Assembly: GCF_014650995.1 (NCBI RefSeq)
Contig: NZ_BMWA01000018.1
Location: 1 to 64,000, forward strand
Length of the DNA stretch: 64,000 nt
From: Streptomyces viridiviolaceus
Lineage (GTDB): Bacteria; Actinomycetota; Actinomycetes; Streptomycetales; Streptomycetaceae
Direction: 5' to 3'
The position numbers and the translations under genes are program-made. Positions 52,665-61,866 of this stretch are shown here, piece after piece (positions within the stretch are counted from its first letter, which is position 1; every line of letters starts with the position of its first letter). A model generated the notes under the pieces. That model did no database searches and was not told the origin of the DNA. It saw only the letters and a program-made list of their open reading frames with translations.

Positions 52665-53414
52665 TCACGCGCAGAACCCGCCGTCGACGGTGAGGACCGT
52701 GCCGGTGATGAAGGACGCGGCCGGGCCGGCCAGGAAGACGACGGCCGCGGCCACCTCCTCCGGGCGGCCGTAGCGGCCGAGCGCCATCCGGGCCGTCAGC
52801 GCCGGGCCGAGCTCGCTGTCCGCCGGCATCATGTCGGTCTCCACGGGGCCGGCCTGGACGACGTTGACCGTGATGCGGCGCGGCGCCAAGTCCCACGCCG
52901 CGCCCCGGCTGTAGCCGGCGACGGCGGCCTTGGACGCGGCGTAGTCCGCGAAGCCGGGCAGCCCGACGTGCACGGCAGCGACCGAGCCCACACAGATGAT
53001 CCGCCCGCCGTCCTCCATCACGGGGGCGGCCGCCCGGATACCGGCGATCACGCCCTGAGCGTTGACCGCGTGCATCCGTGCCACGGCCGCAGGGTCCGCG
53101 CCGGGGCCGCCGAGCGGCGCGCGCAGCGAGACACCCGCATTGTTGACGAGGATGTCGAGCCGGCCGAACTCCTCGGCCACGGCCCGCACCAACCCCTCCA
53201 CCTGCTCCGGGTCGGCCTGGTCCGCCCCGAAGGAGCACGCGCGCACGCCCGTGCCGCGCATCTGGGCCACGACCTCCTGCGCCTTGCCGGCCGAGGTCAC
53301 GTAGCTGATGGCCACGTCCGCGCCCGCGTCCGCGAGCGCCCGTGCCGTCGCCGCGCCGATGCCGCGCGACCCGCCCGTCACCAGGGCGGCCTTGCCCTTC
53401 AGGGGCTGACACAT
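52665..53414 (-). CDS. SDR family oxidoreductase (FabG-like)
   Basis: A 249-residue classical SDR: cofactor loop VTGGSRGIGAATAR, VNNAG, catalytic Ser in VGSVAAVH, YAASKAAV, and the VQAGPVETDM loop. The closing TGTVLTVDGGF is standard. It is 19 bases downstream of the GYD-domain gene on the same strand, so they are probably co-transcribed. The substrate is unknown. Confidence 0.92.
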   Translation of the reverse strand: MCQPLKGKAALVTGGSRGIGAATARALADAGADVAISYVTSAGKAQEVVAQMRGTGVRACSFGADQADPEQVEGLVRAVAEEFGRLDILVNNAGVSLRAPLGGPGADPAAVARMHAVNAQGVIAGIRAAAPVMEDGGRIICVGSVAAVHVGLPGFADYAASKAAVAGYSRGAAWDLAPRRITVNVVQAGPVETDMMPADSELGPALTARMALGRYGRPEEVAAAVVFLAGPAASFITGTVLTVDGGFCA

Positions 53415-53433
53415 GGCTGCCGGTCCCGGCGGC

Positions 53434-53754
53434 TCAGCTGCCCGGCGGGCGGAAGTCGACCGTCCGCTTCACCGCCTCGTCGACTTCCTCGACCGTCAGC
53501 AGCGGGATCGCCCTGGAGCGCAGGGCGCCGCTGGCCCGCACCGTCATCGCGATGGCGGCCATCGACAGGTGGTCGGGGAAGTCGACGACGATGTACAGGT
53601 CGTCATCTCCGTAGGCGAAGTACATCGACTCCAGCGTGCCGCCGCACGATCCGACGACCCGCTGGACGGCCTCCTTGCGGCCGCTGCCGCCCTCGCCCAG
53701 CAGACCCTTGGCCCCCTCGGCGGTGTAACTGGCCTGCACCAGATACTTCGGCAT
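53434..53754 (-). CDS. GYD domain protein
   Basis: A 106-residue protein beginning MPKYLVQASYTAEGAKGLL and containing FAYGDDDLYIVVDFPDHLSM, which matches the small GYD-type ferredoxin-fold family. These are uncharacterised; a dimeric alpha/beta barrel that binds small molecules is likely. ATG 53754 has GGGAG upstream. It precedes the SDR gene in a probable two-gene operon. Confidence 0.85.
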   Translation of the reverse strand: MPKYLVQASYTAEGAKGLLGEGGSGRKEAVQRVVGSCGGTLESMYFAYGDDDLYIVVDFPDHLSMAAIAMTVRASGALRSRAIPLLTVEEVDEAVKRTVDFRPPGS

Positions 53755-53996
53755 CCCACACTCCCACTGCTCCACCCGGCCACGACGCCCCCCGCCCGAC
53801 CACCATCGCCCACACCCCGCGCTCTGTCCGCCCGGGCACCGCCGAACGGCCGACTCGCCGGACGGACCGGTCCCGGAAGGCCAGGGCGTCGGCTGCTGCG
53901 GACACATCCGGGAAGGGTCTCCACGACGGAGTCGCCCGTCGCCTCGCAGGCAGAAACACGCAGGACAACTGCCACTGACTCCGAGACCATCAGCCA

Positions 53997-54743
53997 ATGA
54001 CCACAGATCCGCATCTGCTGTCCCTCCGCATCGTCGTGCCACCGCTGGGAAGCCGACACGGCACCGTGGAATGCCGACCGGTCATCAACGGACGAGACAT
54101 CCTGGCCGACGTGTTCGATGAGGGACCGTCAGCAGACCCCCGGTATCTGTTGGGGCCGGACGCGCCGCTTCACGCGACGGACACCCCCCGGGAGGTTCGC
54201 CTTGCCGAGGCCGAGTGCACGGAAGGATGCTGCGGCGCTGTCTACGTGACCATCAGACGCGAAGGGCACTACGTGATCTGGAGCGGCTGGCGCAACCCGG
54301 ACGAAGGCGATGTCGATCTTCCAGAGCTTCGCTTCGACGCCACCCGGTACGAAGCGGAGGTCCGCCAGGCTTCGACGGACCACAGCTGGGAGTGGCCGGC
54401 CCGAACAGTCGCCAGGTTTCTGGAGGAAAGGCTCCGGGAGCATGTCAGCCGGCTGGCGGCCTGGGAATGCGAACTGGGAGCCGTCTCAGCCTGGCACTGG
54501 GAACCCGACCAGATCAACGTCTTCCTGTTCCATCCATGCCGCTCCGCGATCAGGAAAGGCCGTCCCTGGCTTCAGTTCAGAATGACCCTTCCGATCTCCG
54601 CAGACGACCCGGCTGACCAAGTGGAGCGCCTCGAGGCGCGTCTGACGGCCGAGGACCCACGTGAGGTTGCCGAGGTTTGCGGCGGTTCGAAAGAGTTTGC
54701 TGATCAGCTCGGCTACCCGTGGCCGGGCCCCCCGAAGACGTGA
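53997..54743 (+). CDS. Unrecognised soluble protein
   Basis: A 248-residue acidic protein that I cannot assign to a family. It has a cluster of cysteines near residues 74-79 (CTEGCC), many tryptophans (for example VIWSGWRNP, HSWEWP, AWHWEP), and no signal or membrane segment. Codon third positions are less GC-rich than in the neighbours, which hints at recent acquisition, but I have not computed this. It diverges from the GYD/SDR pair. Confidence 0.7.
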   Translation: MTTDPHLLSLRIVVPPLGSRHGTVECRPVINGRDILADVFDEGPSADPRYLLGPDAPLHATDTPREVRLAEAECTEGCCGAVYVTIRREGHYVIWSGWRNPDEGDVDLPELRFDATRYEAEVRQASTDHSWEWPARTVARFLEERLREHVSRLAAWECELGAVSAWHWEPDQINVFLFHPCRSAIRKGRPWLQFRMTLPISADDPADQVERLEARLTAEDPREVAEVCGGSKEFADQLGYPWPGPPKT

Positions 54744-54963
54744 TCTTTGCCAGTGAACGACCAGGTCGCGGGCACGGGGGCAGATCGTCGTCCCCGGCCC
54801 CCGCGACTTGCTGCACATCCGGACGCGCTGGCGAACCCGGACCACGGGGTGAAGCTCTGGCCGGACGTGCTGCGGGTGGCCGGACGCTCTCGCCGTCGCC
54901 CCCGAGCACCCCCGGGCGAGAACCGCGGCCGGCTGCAGGTGTTCGCTGAGGCCGGTGGCAGGG

Positions 54964-56142
54964 CTAACAGGGATTCTGGCCGGCCATGTGGCGGCCACCG
55001 CTGCCCACCAGCTCCTCACCGAGACGTCCGGCGTGCGGAACCGCCGTGCGCCGTACGGCGAGGATGGCGGCGTCGTCGCGGAGAGCCCCGCCGGTGTGCG
55101 CAAGCAGGTCCCGCCGGACGTGTTCGACGAGCATCTCGGGACCGCACCGGGGCCAGCGGGCGAGCCGCCCTTCCAGCGGGTAGAACGTGCCGTGGGCGTC
55201 GCGCGCCTCCACCAGACCGTCGGTGTACAGCAGGAGCGTGTCACCGGGCTCGAACGAGAACGTGTGAGACGTGCGGATGCCCTGCTCCAGCCCGCACATG
55301 CCCAGAGGCGGTGCCGGGGGACTCGGAACACTTGTCACCTGCCCTCGGCTGATGAGCAGAGGCGGCGGGTGTCCGCAGTGCGTCAGCCGTGCCACGAGGT
55401 CATGGTCGGGGATCTCCAGCAACAGCGCGGTGATGAAGTGCTCCTGGATCTCGTCGTCCGTCCCCGGGAACTGGGCCAGGTAACGGCACAGACTGCGGTC
55501 CAGGGCGCCGGCGAGGGCCGGGAGCGTGGCGTGGTGGTGCGCAGCCTCCTGGAAGGCGCCCATCAGCGCTGCCGCTTCCCCGACCGCGGCCAGCCCTTTG
55601 CCTCTGACATCGCCGATGAGCACGCGCGTACGGTCGCCGGTGCGGGCCACGGCGTACAGGTCACCGCCGATGCGCGCTTCCTTCTCGGCAGCCAGGTACG
55701 TGCACGAGATGTGCAGGGGTCCGAGCCGGCGGGGCAGCGGGCGCAGCAGCGCCCGCTGCGCGGCCTCGGAAACGGACCGCACCTGGGCCAGTTCCGCCGT
55801 GCGCCGGTCACGCACCAAGCAGACGATCACGGCCATGATCGAGAGGGCTGCCAGCCCGATGATCTGCGACATGTGGTTGGGCGTTGCCAGGCCCCCGTGG
55901 AACGCGGCGACGACCACCTGAGCCGCCACCGCCAGTGCGCCGACCAGCCCGGTCAGCCATGCGGTCCCGAACGAAACGGTGAGGGCGGGAGCCACGACGA
56001 GCAGCGGACCGAGGTGGATCGATTCCGGAGTCTGTACGTCCACGACGGTGATCGCAACGATCAGCACAAGAGGGAGCAGCACCAACCCGTGGGTGGAGCG
56101 CCACCGCGGCCGTGTGAAGGCGAAGCTCTGCGCAAGGCGCAT
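54964..56142 (-). CDS. Membrane-bound SpoIIE/PP2C phosphatase
   Basis: A 392-residue protein. From ATG 56142 there are about four hydrophobic helices in the first 110 residues (LVLLPLVLIVAITVVDV, then LLVVAPALTVSF, the LVGALAVAAQVVVAAF helix and IIGLAALSIMAVIVCLV). A short linker and a PPM phosphatase domain follow: EARIGGDLYAV, IGDVRGKGLAAV, THCGHPPPLLI, LLYTDGLVEARD and DDAAILAVRR, with the metal-binding aspartates in place. This layout is common in Streptomyces and probably dephosphorylates an anti-sigma antagonist. No partner gene lies nearby. The start is approximate, as AAAGGGG is 12 bases upstream. Confidence 0.88.
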   Translation of the reverse strand: MRLAQSFAFTRPRWRSTHGLVLLPLVLIVAITVVDVQTPESIHLGPLLVVAPALTVSFGTAWLTGLVGALAVAAQVVVAAFHGGLATPNHMSQIIGLAALSIMAVIVCLVRDRRTAELAQVRSVSEAAQRALLRPLPRRLGPLHISCTYLAAEKEARIGGDLYAVARTGDRTRVLIGDVRGKGLAAVGEAAALMGAFQEAAHHHATLPALAGALDRSLCRYLAQFPGTDDEIQEHFITALLLEIPDHDLVARLTHCGHPPPLLISRGQVTSVPSPPAPPLGMCGLEQGIRTSHTFSFEPGDTLLLYTDGLVEARDAHGTFYPLEGRLARWPRCGPEMLVEHVRRDLLAHTGGALRDDAAILAVRRTAVPHAGRLGEELVGSGGRHMAGQNPC

Positions 56143-56650
56143 ATGTCCACTGTGCCCCTTTCGCCTGCGAGGCGCCGCAGGAGGAGACGTGCGGCGCCTC
56201 GGCCCTGTCACGTCAGCTGTCGTGTCCACCCTCGCACGGTGAGTGACCGTGTCCGGTACGCACGGCACGCTCGACGGTGCCGCTCTTCCCCGCCGGATCA
56301 AAGACCCGGTCAGCGCAGGCTCTCGTTGCCGTGGGCGCAGCCGCTTCCACCGCGTCCGGGGCGGCCTTGATCATCCATGTCGGAGACCGACAGGGCGGAT
56401 CCGACGGAGGTCAGCCGGCCGACCGGCGCCGAGGCTCGTAGACTCACGGCGTGAGATTCACGAGCACCCCGCACTACTGCTTCCTGTGACCGGAAGACAT
56501 GGAGGGCGATGCCGCACGGCGTCGCCCTCCTCGGTGTGCCTGCTGCGTGAACCATGTCCCCGGCGCTGCTCGTTCCTTCCTGCGGCAGTGACCTTCTGAG
56601 CGCGCGTGCAGGCACGGTCTCTTCCCTCTCACCGTTGCCAGGAGTGCCTT

Positions 56651-57499
56651 GTGCCCGTGCTGCTTCCCCCTGCCCTCGAACTGTCCCTCGATCTGCTGCG
56701 CTGCCCGACGTGCCGCACGCCCCGCCTGCACCCCGACCGCGGCGCCCTGCGCTGCCCGGCGGGCCACACCTTCGACATCGCCCGTCACGGCTACGTGAGT
56801 CTCCTGACCGGCACCCGAGCCACCAGCGGCGACGATGCGGCCATGGTCCGGGCCCGGGAGCGGTTCCTGTCCACCGGCAGGTACGGGCCCATTCTCCGGG
56901 CCGTGGCCCACCTGGCGGCCGCCGCCGTGCCCGAGCAGGGAACGGCCGTGGACGTCGGGTGCGGCACGGGCCATTACCTGGCCGGCGTACTCGACCGGCT
57001 GCCCGGCGCCCGCGGCCTGGGGCTGGACACCTCGGTGCGCGCACTGCGCTCGGCAGCCCGACGCCATGCACGAGCCGCCACGGCGACCTGGGACGTCTTC
57101 CGTCCCTTCCCCCTGGCCGACGGGACGGCCGACGTCGTGCTGGACGTGTTCGCCCCGCGCAGCCCATCCGAGTTCCACCGGATACTGCGCCCGACGGGCC
57201 GGCTGATCGTGGTGCGTCCCACCGGTCGGCACCTGGCCGAGCTGCGCGCTCAGGTGCCCGCGATGGTCACCGTTGATCCGGCCAAGGAGCAGCGCCTGCA
57301 CCAGGCACTGGCCCCCTTCTTCGAGGCCGCCGTCACCGAACGGATCGAGTACCCCGCACCCCTCACCAGGCCGGAGGCCCTGGACCTGGTGGGGATGACG
57401 CCGAGCGCACGACACCTGAGCCGTGCGGACCTGGACGACGGCCTCCTGCCCGACCAGGTCACCGTCTCCGTACTGGCCACGGCCTACCGGCCCCGGTGA
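56651..57499 (+). CDS. RlmA-like 23S rRNA (guanine) methyltransferase
   Basis: A 282-residue SAM-dependent methyltransferase from GTG 56651 (GGAG six bases upstream). The N-terminal zinc ribbon (LRCPTCRTPRLHPDRGALRC, then PAGHTFDIARHGYVSLL) and the SAM motif VDVGCGTGHYLAGVL are characteristic of the RlmA/RrmA family, which methylate G745 or G748 in hairpin 35 of 23S rRNA. The actinobacterial RlmA-II type (TlrB) gives low-level tylosin-type macrolide resistance. Which base is modified here cannot be told from sequence alone. Confidence 0.85.
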   Translation: MPVLLPPALELSLDLLRCPTCRTPRLHPDRGALRCPAGHTFDIARHGYVSLLTGTRATSGDDAAMVRARERFLSTGRYGPILRAVAHLAAAAVPEQGTAVDVGCGTGHYLAGVLDRLPGARGLGLDTSVRALRSAARRHARAATATWDVFRPFPLADGTADVVLDVFAPRSPSEFHRILRPTGRLIVVRPTGRHLAELRAQVPAMVTVDPAKEQRLHQALAPFFEAAVTERIEYPAPLTRPEALDLVGMTPSARHLSRADLDDGLLPDQVTVSVLATAYRPR

Positions 57500-57550
57500 C
57501 CACAAGCGGGCGCACGCGCCTGCTGACCGGCGAGCAGGGGGCACGCCTGA

Positions 57551-57587
57551 CGCCCTGTCTTCCCCGTGACACGGGGAAGACAGGGCG
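57551..57587. terminator. Perfect hairpin between convergent genes
   Basis: Two exact 18-base arms (57551-57568 and 57570-57587) around one A, 51 bases after the methyltransferase stop and 64 before the end of the facing acetyltransferase. It resembles the 25-base hairpin at 10439 in having a one-base centre. Confidence 0.8.
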
Positions 57588-57650
57588 CCGTTCGCCGCTC
57601 ACCGGCACGCCACGAATACGACCGGCGGTGTGCCGCCGCCGGCCCGGCGA

Positions 57651-58187
57651 CTATCGCTCCGCGTGGTCCGGCGACGCGGTCAGCCTGAAGTGGACCACGC
57701 CCTCGTCGGCCTCGCAGGCAGCGTCGTACCGCTCGAAGCCGGCTTTCTCCAGGACACGCACGGAAGCCGGGTTCGACAGTTCCACGCCGGCCGCCACGGT
57801 GTGCACCCCCGGCGCGGTGAGGGCGAACGCGGCGAGCGCCCGGGTGGCCTCGGTGGCGTAACCCCGGCCGCGCCGGGAAGCGACCACGCCGTAGCCGAGC
57901 TCGACGGTTCCCTCGGAGGGCGGCCAGAACAGACCGGTCGAGCCCACGACGAGACCGCTGTCCCGTTCGACGATCAGCCGGTGCCCGTAAGCGCCGAGCC
58001 AGGCCGGGTTGTCGTCGAAGAGGCTCGCGATGACGCGGTCGCCGTCGGCGGGAAAGTCCTCGGCCCAGCCGGCCGGCCGAGGAACGCCCTCGGCGCGAAC
58101 GGCCCCGGCCTCGGCCGTGGTCCAGCTGCGGAGCACGAGCCGCTCGGTGCCCAGCTCGCCGAGATCCTTGGAAGTAGCGGAATGCAC
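57651..58187 (-). CDS. GNAT family N-acetyltransferase
   Basis: A 178-residue acetyltransferase of the RimJ/RimL type. LGTERLVLRSWTTAEAGAV opens the fold, VELGYGVVASRRGRGYATEA is the acetyl-CoA-binding loop (R/Q-x-x-G-x-G/A), and NPASVRVLEKAGFER is the typical C-terminal motif. GTG 58187, seven bases after GGAG, is preferred over the upstream ATG 58208. The acceptor is unknown. Confidence 0.9.
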   Translation of the reverse strand: MHSATSKDLGELGTERLVLRSWTTAEAGAVRAEGVPRPAGWAEDFPADGDRVIASLFDDNPAWLGAYGHRLIVERDSGLVVGSTGLFWPPSEGTVELGYGVVASRRGRGYATEATRALAAFALTAPGVHTVAAGVELSNPASVRVLEKAGFERYDAACEADEGVVHFRLTASPDHAER

Positions 58188-58459
58188 GGATGTCTCCTGG
58201 TCATGCATGGTGGATGACCCGGACCGCACCGCGTCAGCGCGCGGACCGGAAAAGGGCATGCTGAGGAAGGCCGTTGACGGCCATATTCATCAACCTCCCT
58301 GATCGCTGTCCGCGTTGGCGCAGTACCCGCGCCGGCGTGACGGTAGCAGAAGCCGCCGGTGACCACCCGCTCATCTCCTGCGGGCGGCCACCAGGGCGAA
58401 CGAGAGGAACTCCCCGCTCCGTCACAGGGCTCATGTCTCAGGTGTTGTCGGGGTCCGTG

Positions 58460-59203
58460 TCAGGACGGGGCGAGGACGCAGAACTCGTGGCCCTCCGGGT
58501 CGGTCAGGCACGTCCACGGGACATCGCCCTGGCCGAGGTCGAGGTCGGTGGCGCCGAGGGCCCGCAGCCGGGCCACCTCCGCCGCCTTGTCGTCACCGGG
58601 ATACGGCAGCAGGTCGAGATGGACGCGGTCCGGCACGGTCTTCACGCCGGGCGTGCGGAGGAACTCGAGATACGGGCCGACCCCCTTGGCGGAGCGCAGC
58701 ACCGCGCGCTCGTCGGTCACCTCATGCAGGGTCCAGTCCGTCGCCTCGCCCCAGAACCGGGCCATGGCCCGCGGATCCACGCAGTCGACCACCACCGCGG
58801 CGATGGGACCGGTGTCCCGGTATGTCTCCCGGGGCTCCAGCACGCAGAACTCGTTGCCCTCCGGGTCGGCGAGGACCGTCCACGGCACGTTGCCCTGGCC
58901 CACGTCGGCGGGCGTCGCGCCGAGAGCCCGGAGGCGCGCGACCAACTCCTCCTGATGGGCCGCGGAGGTGGTGGCGAGATCGAGGTGCACACGGTTCTTC
59001 GTCGTCGTCTTGGGTTCCGGGACGGCAACGACGTCGACGCAGACGGCGACCGGGTCCGGCCAGACGAAACCGCCGACGGGTTCCACGTTGGTCACGCCCG
59101 GCCCCTCGCTGGAAACACCCCAGCCGAGCGCCTCCGCCCAGAACCCGCCGACCGTTGAGTCGTCAACGGCCTTTATGTTCACCTGAACAGGTCGCAGTGC
59201 CAT
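58460..59203 (-). CDS. VOC (glyoxalase-like) double-domain protein
   Basis: A 247-residue protein made of two vicinal-oxygen-chelate modules, residues 1-125 and 128-247. Each ends in the same pattern (PWTVLADPEGNEFCVLEP and PWTCLTDPEGHEFCVLAP), which holds the expected Glu metal ligand. Each has a NRVHLDL or DRVHLDL strand. This type is usually annotated as glyoxalase/bleomycin-resistance-like and has no fixed substrate. ATG 59203 was chosen; AGGAT lies eight bases upstream. Confidence 0.9.
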   Translation of the reverse strand: MALRPVQVNIKAVDDSTVGGFWAEALGWGVSSEGPGVTNVEPVGGFVWPDPVAVCVDVVAVPEPKTTTKNRVHLDLATTSAAHQEELVARLRALGATPADVGQGNVPWTVLADPEGNEFCVLEPRETYRDTGPIAAVVVDCVDPRAMARFWGEATDWTLHEVTDERAVLRSAKGVGPYLEFLRTPGVKTVPDRVHLDLLPYPGDDKAAEVARLRALGATDLDLGQGDVPWTCLTDPEGHEFCVLAPS

Positions 59204-59350
59204 GCCGGCGATCCTATGCACCGCGCAACGACATCCGCAGGTACCGCCGCCCCAATAGAGATCAACTCGCGCACCGGCTCGCCGGCCAGGGGCTGCCCCG
59301 ACGACAGGACGCGGCCTGGCCGGCCCGGCCCTGCCGAGAAGAGGCGTGGG

Positions 59351-59386
59351 GAAAGACCCCCAGCCGATCTCGGCTGGGGGGTCTTC
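59351..59386. terminator. Hairpin terminator
   Basis: AAGACCCCCAGCCGA and its complement form a 15-bp stem with a tiny loop. It lies between the 3-prime end of the Asp-rich secreted protein gene (59453, minus strand) and the start of the VOC gene, so it most likely ends the former transcript. Confidence 0.7.
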
Positions 59387-59452
59387 GTCATCCGGATCTG
59401 GCGTCAACGGCGTCGGTCGGTTGCAGGAGCCGAAGAACCGGCCACGCCCAGG

Positions 59453-59896
59453 TCAGACGGCAAGCCGAGCAGTCGGGCTGCCGGTGGGGCTCGGCACGAG
59501 TATTCCCTGCGGGACCGTGACGGTGCCGTCTCCCTTCGGGAGCGGCTTGCCGTCGACACACAGTCCCGGGGCCCGCATCGGGTCGCTGCAGTAGCTCTCC
59601 GGGACCACACCGGAGTCGGGTGTCGTCCCGGTGTCCTCCGTGGGCTCGGGGCCCTCGTCCGTGCTGTCACGGTCCTCGTGATCCCGGTCGTCCCAGTCAC
59701 GGTCCTCGTGATCCCGGTCGTCCCAGTCGTGGTCCTCACGGTCGTCCCAGCCGGCGGTGATGGTGGCTGCCGTGTGGGGCGTCGCCGGGGCGGCGAATGC
59801 GCCAGTGGGCACCAGTGCGCCTCCTGCTGCCAGGGCGGTCGAGGCCGCGAGCATCAGAACACGCCGCTTCCGAGTGGTGGGGGAGGTGGTAGTCAT
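59453..59896 (-). CDS. Secreted Asp/Arg/His-rich repeat protein
   Basis: A 147-residue protein from ATG 59896 (AAGGAGA six bases upstream). A Sec signal with an A-x-A site ends near residue 36 (TGAFAAP). The mature part carries two and a half copies of a DWDDRDHEDR unit, coded by exact 30-bp DNA repeats, then an acidic Thr/Glu/Pro stretch and a C-terminal segment with two cysteines (YCSDPMRAPGLCVDG). The D/H-rich repeats suggest metal or calcium binding, but no family is recognised. Confidence 0.75.
   Translation of the reverse strand: MTTTSPTTRKRRVLMLAASTALAAGGALVPTGAFAAPATPHTAATITAGWDDREDHDWDDRDHEDRDWDDRDHEDRDSTDEGPEPTEDTGTTPDSGVVPESYCSDPMRAPGLCVDGKPLPKGDGTVTVPQGILVPSPTGSPTARLAV
59669..59728 (-). 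repeat. Two exact 30-bp tandem repeats
   Basis: The unit at 59669-59698 is repeated without change at 59699-59728 and in part just after. It codes the charged DWDDRDHEDR segment of the secreted protein. Copy number may vary between strains. Confidence 0.85.
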
Positions 59897-60274
59897 AGGC
59901 ATTCTCCTTCGGCCTGAAGGGATCAAGGGCGTCGGCCCGATGAATCACAGGCCTTTGACGGTGGGGCGCCTGACCGGTGAAGGGGACCGCCGGAATTGTT
60001 CCGGGCGATGCAGTGGCCACCGGTTCTGCGTGACCCCATGTCTCAAGTAGGCCCCGGCAACGCGGGGTGCGTCATGCCGCTGCATCTCGGGACTTGACAG
60101 GTGGCAGCGGCCATGAGCGGAGGCATCGGGGTGTCCCCATCGTCCGGTCCATCAGCCTGGCCATCGCCTTCACGCTGTGAGAACACCTGTCGGGGTGAGT
60201 TCAGGCGTCACCGGCAGATCAGTGCGCACCCGAGCGTGAGGAAGGCTTCATGGACGTCGTGCGGGAGGACCGGT
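59897..60274. other. Intergenic region
   Basis: Between the start of the secreted-protein gene and the end of the MFS gene. I see the ribosome site of the former at its left edge and otherwise nothing that I can support. Confidence 0.5.
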
Positions 60275-61660
60275 TCACCGGGACTGGGACGACGACGGCA
60301 GGACGGCATCCGTCGGCCTGTTTGACGCTGTCCGGGCACGGCCTTCTTCTGCCACGAGACGGAGCACGCGCTCCCGCTCCTGGCGGCCCCAGGTCTCCTT
60401 GGTCGCGAGGATGCCGACGAGACCGACCAAGGCCGCGCCGAGGTAGAGCAGCGCCGCGCCTGGCCAGCCGAAGGCGCCTACCAGGGCGGCGGCGAGCAGG
60501 GGGGCGAATCCGCCGATGGCCGCGGCGACTTGGTAGCCGAGCGAGGCTCCCGAGGTACGGGTCGCGGTGCGGAACTGCTCGGTGAGCAGGGAGCCCTGGG
60601 TTCCCGTGAGCGAGGCGTGGATGATGCCGATGCCGATGATGAACACCGCCACCACGAGCGCGGGTTGGGCGGAGTTGGTGAGCAGGTACATCGGGAAGGC
60701 GAAGAGGATCGCCGCCGTACAGGCCGTGATGTAGATGGGGCGCCGTCCGATGCGGTCGGTGAGTGCGCCGGCGAGGAAGGTGACCGCGATGGCGAGGACG
60801 CTGGCGGCGGTGATCGCACTGAGGGCGACGGGCCTGAGGTCGGGATGGCGTTCGGTGATGTAGTTGAGCAGGTAGGTCGCGGTGGAGTAGTAGGCGAAGG
60901 ACTCCACCACGCGCAGGGCGATGACGCGCAGGATGCCGCGCCAGTCGCCGGTCAGGGTCGCGCGGAGCGGGTTCTTCTCCGTCCTGCCGCCGGCCTGGGC
61001 CTCCTGGAACTCGGGGGATTCGGAGAGACGGGAGCGCACGACCAGTGCGACGATCACCAGGACGGCGCTGAGCAGGAAGGGGGTCCGCCACTGCCAGCTG
61101 CCGTCGAGGGTGTCGCTCCATGCGAACACGCCGCTGGCCAGGGCAATGCCCAGAGGGTTGCCGGACTGGGGGATCGCGGCGAACATGCCGCGGCGGTGCC
61201 ACGGCGCGTGTTCGTAGGCCATGGTGATCGCCCCGCCCCACTCGGCGCCGAAGGCGAGGCCCTGGATCATGCGGATGGTCACGAGCAGGATGGGTGCGAG
61301 CACACCGGCCTGCTCGTAGGTCGGCAGCAGGCCGATGAGGAAGGTGGCGGCTCCCATCACGATCATCGCCGTGACGAGGACGGGTTTGCGGCCGAGCTTG
61401 TCGGCGAAGTAGCCGCCGACGGCCCCTCCGAGGGGGCGCATGACGAAGCCGACGGCGAGGGTGGCGAAGGAGAGCAGGGTGCCGACGAACCGGTCGCTCG
61501 CAGGGAAGAAGACCGCTCCGAAGTAGAGCGCGGAGGCGGTGCCGTACGCGATGAAGTCGTAGTTCTCGACACTGGTGCCGAGGGCCGCGGCGACTGCTGT
61601 CTTGACGCGGTCCTTCGAGCCGAGCACGCTTCGCCGTCCGGCGGAGGCGCTTGTGGGCAT
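60275..61660 (-). CDS. MFS metabolite:proton symporter
   Basis: A 461-residue twelve-helix major facilitator of the MHS (ProP/ShiA/KgtP) type. Marks are VENYDFIAYGTASALYFGAV in helix 1, the loop GGYFADKLGRKPVL between helices 2 and 3, FGAEWGGAITMAYEHAP, and the second-half copy GALTDRIGRRPIY. These symporters import organic acids, betaines or shikimate-like compounds. A good AAGGAGA precedes the ATG. It lies downstream of the RpiB-type isomerase and LacI genes, so it may import the substrate of that pathway. Confidence 0.9.
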   Translation of the reverse strand: MPTSASAGRRSVLGSKDRVKTAVAAALGTSVENYDFIAYGTASALYFGAVFFPASDRFVGTLLSFATLAVGFVMRPLGGAVGGYFADKLGRKPVLVTAMIVMGAATFLIGLLPTYEQAGVLAPILLVTIRMIQGLAFGAEWGGAITMAYEHAPWHRRGMFAAIPQSGNPLGIALASGVFAWSDTLDGSWQWRTPFLLSAVLVIVALVVRSRLSESPEFQEAQAGGRTEKNPLRATLTGDWRGILRVIALRVVESFAYYSTATYLLNYITERHPDLRPVALSAITAASVLAIAVTFLAGALTDRIGRRPIYITACTAAILFAFPMYLLTNSAQPALVVAVFIIGIGIIHASLTGTQGSLLTEQFRTATRTSGASLGYQVAAAIGGFAPLLAAALVGAFGWPGAALLYLGAALVGLVGILATKETWGRQERERVLRLVAEEGRARTASNRPTDAVLPSSSQSR

Positions 61661-61866
61661 GGGGGATCTCCTTGGTGGGTCGCCGGAGAGACGCCGGCGT
61701 CTGCGCGGTGAGGAGGACGGGGCCGCAGAGGGCAGGCCTGATCCTTGGGAGGGGTGCTTGTGGGCACGACTGGGAGGCGCCCGGCGCAGTCGTCCGTGGG
61801 CCGGGCACCGTTCGGGGAGTCAGGGAAAGAGCGAGCGCACCCGCTCGAGGGGGTGCGGGCGGCTTG

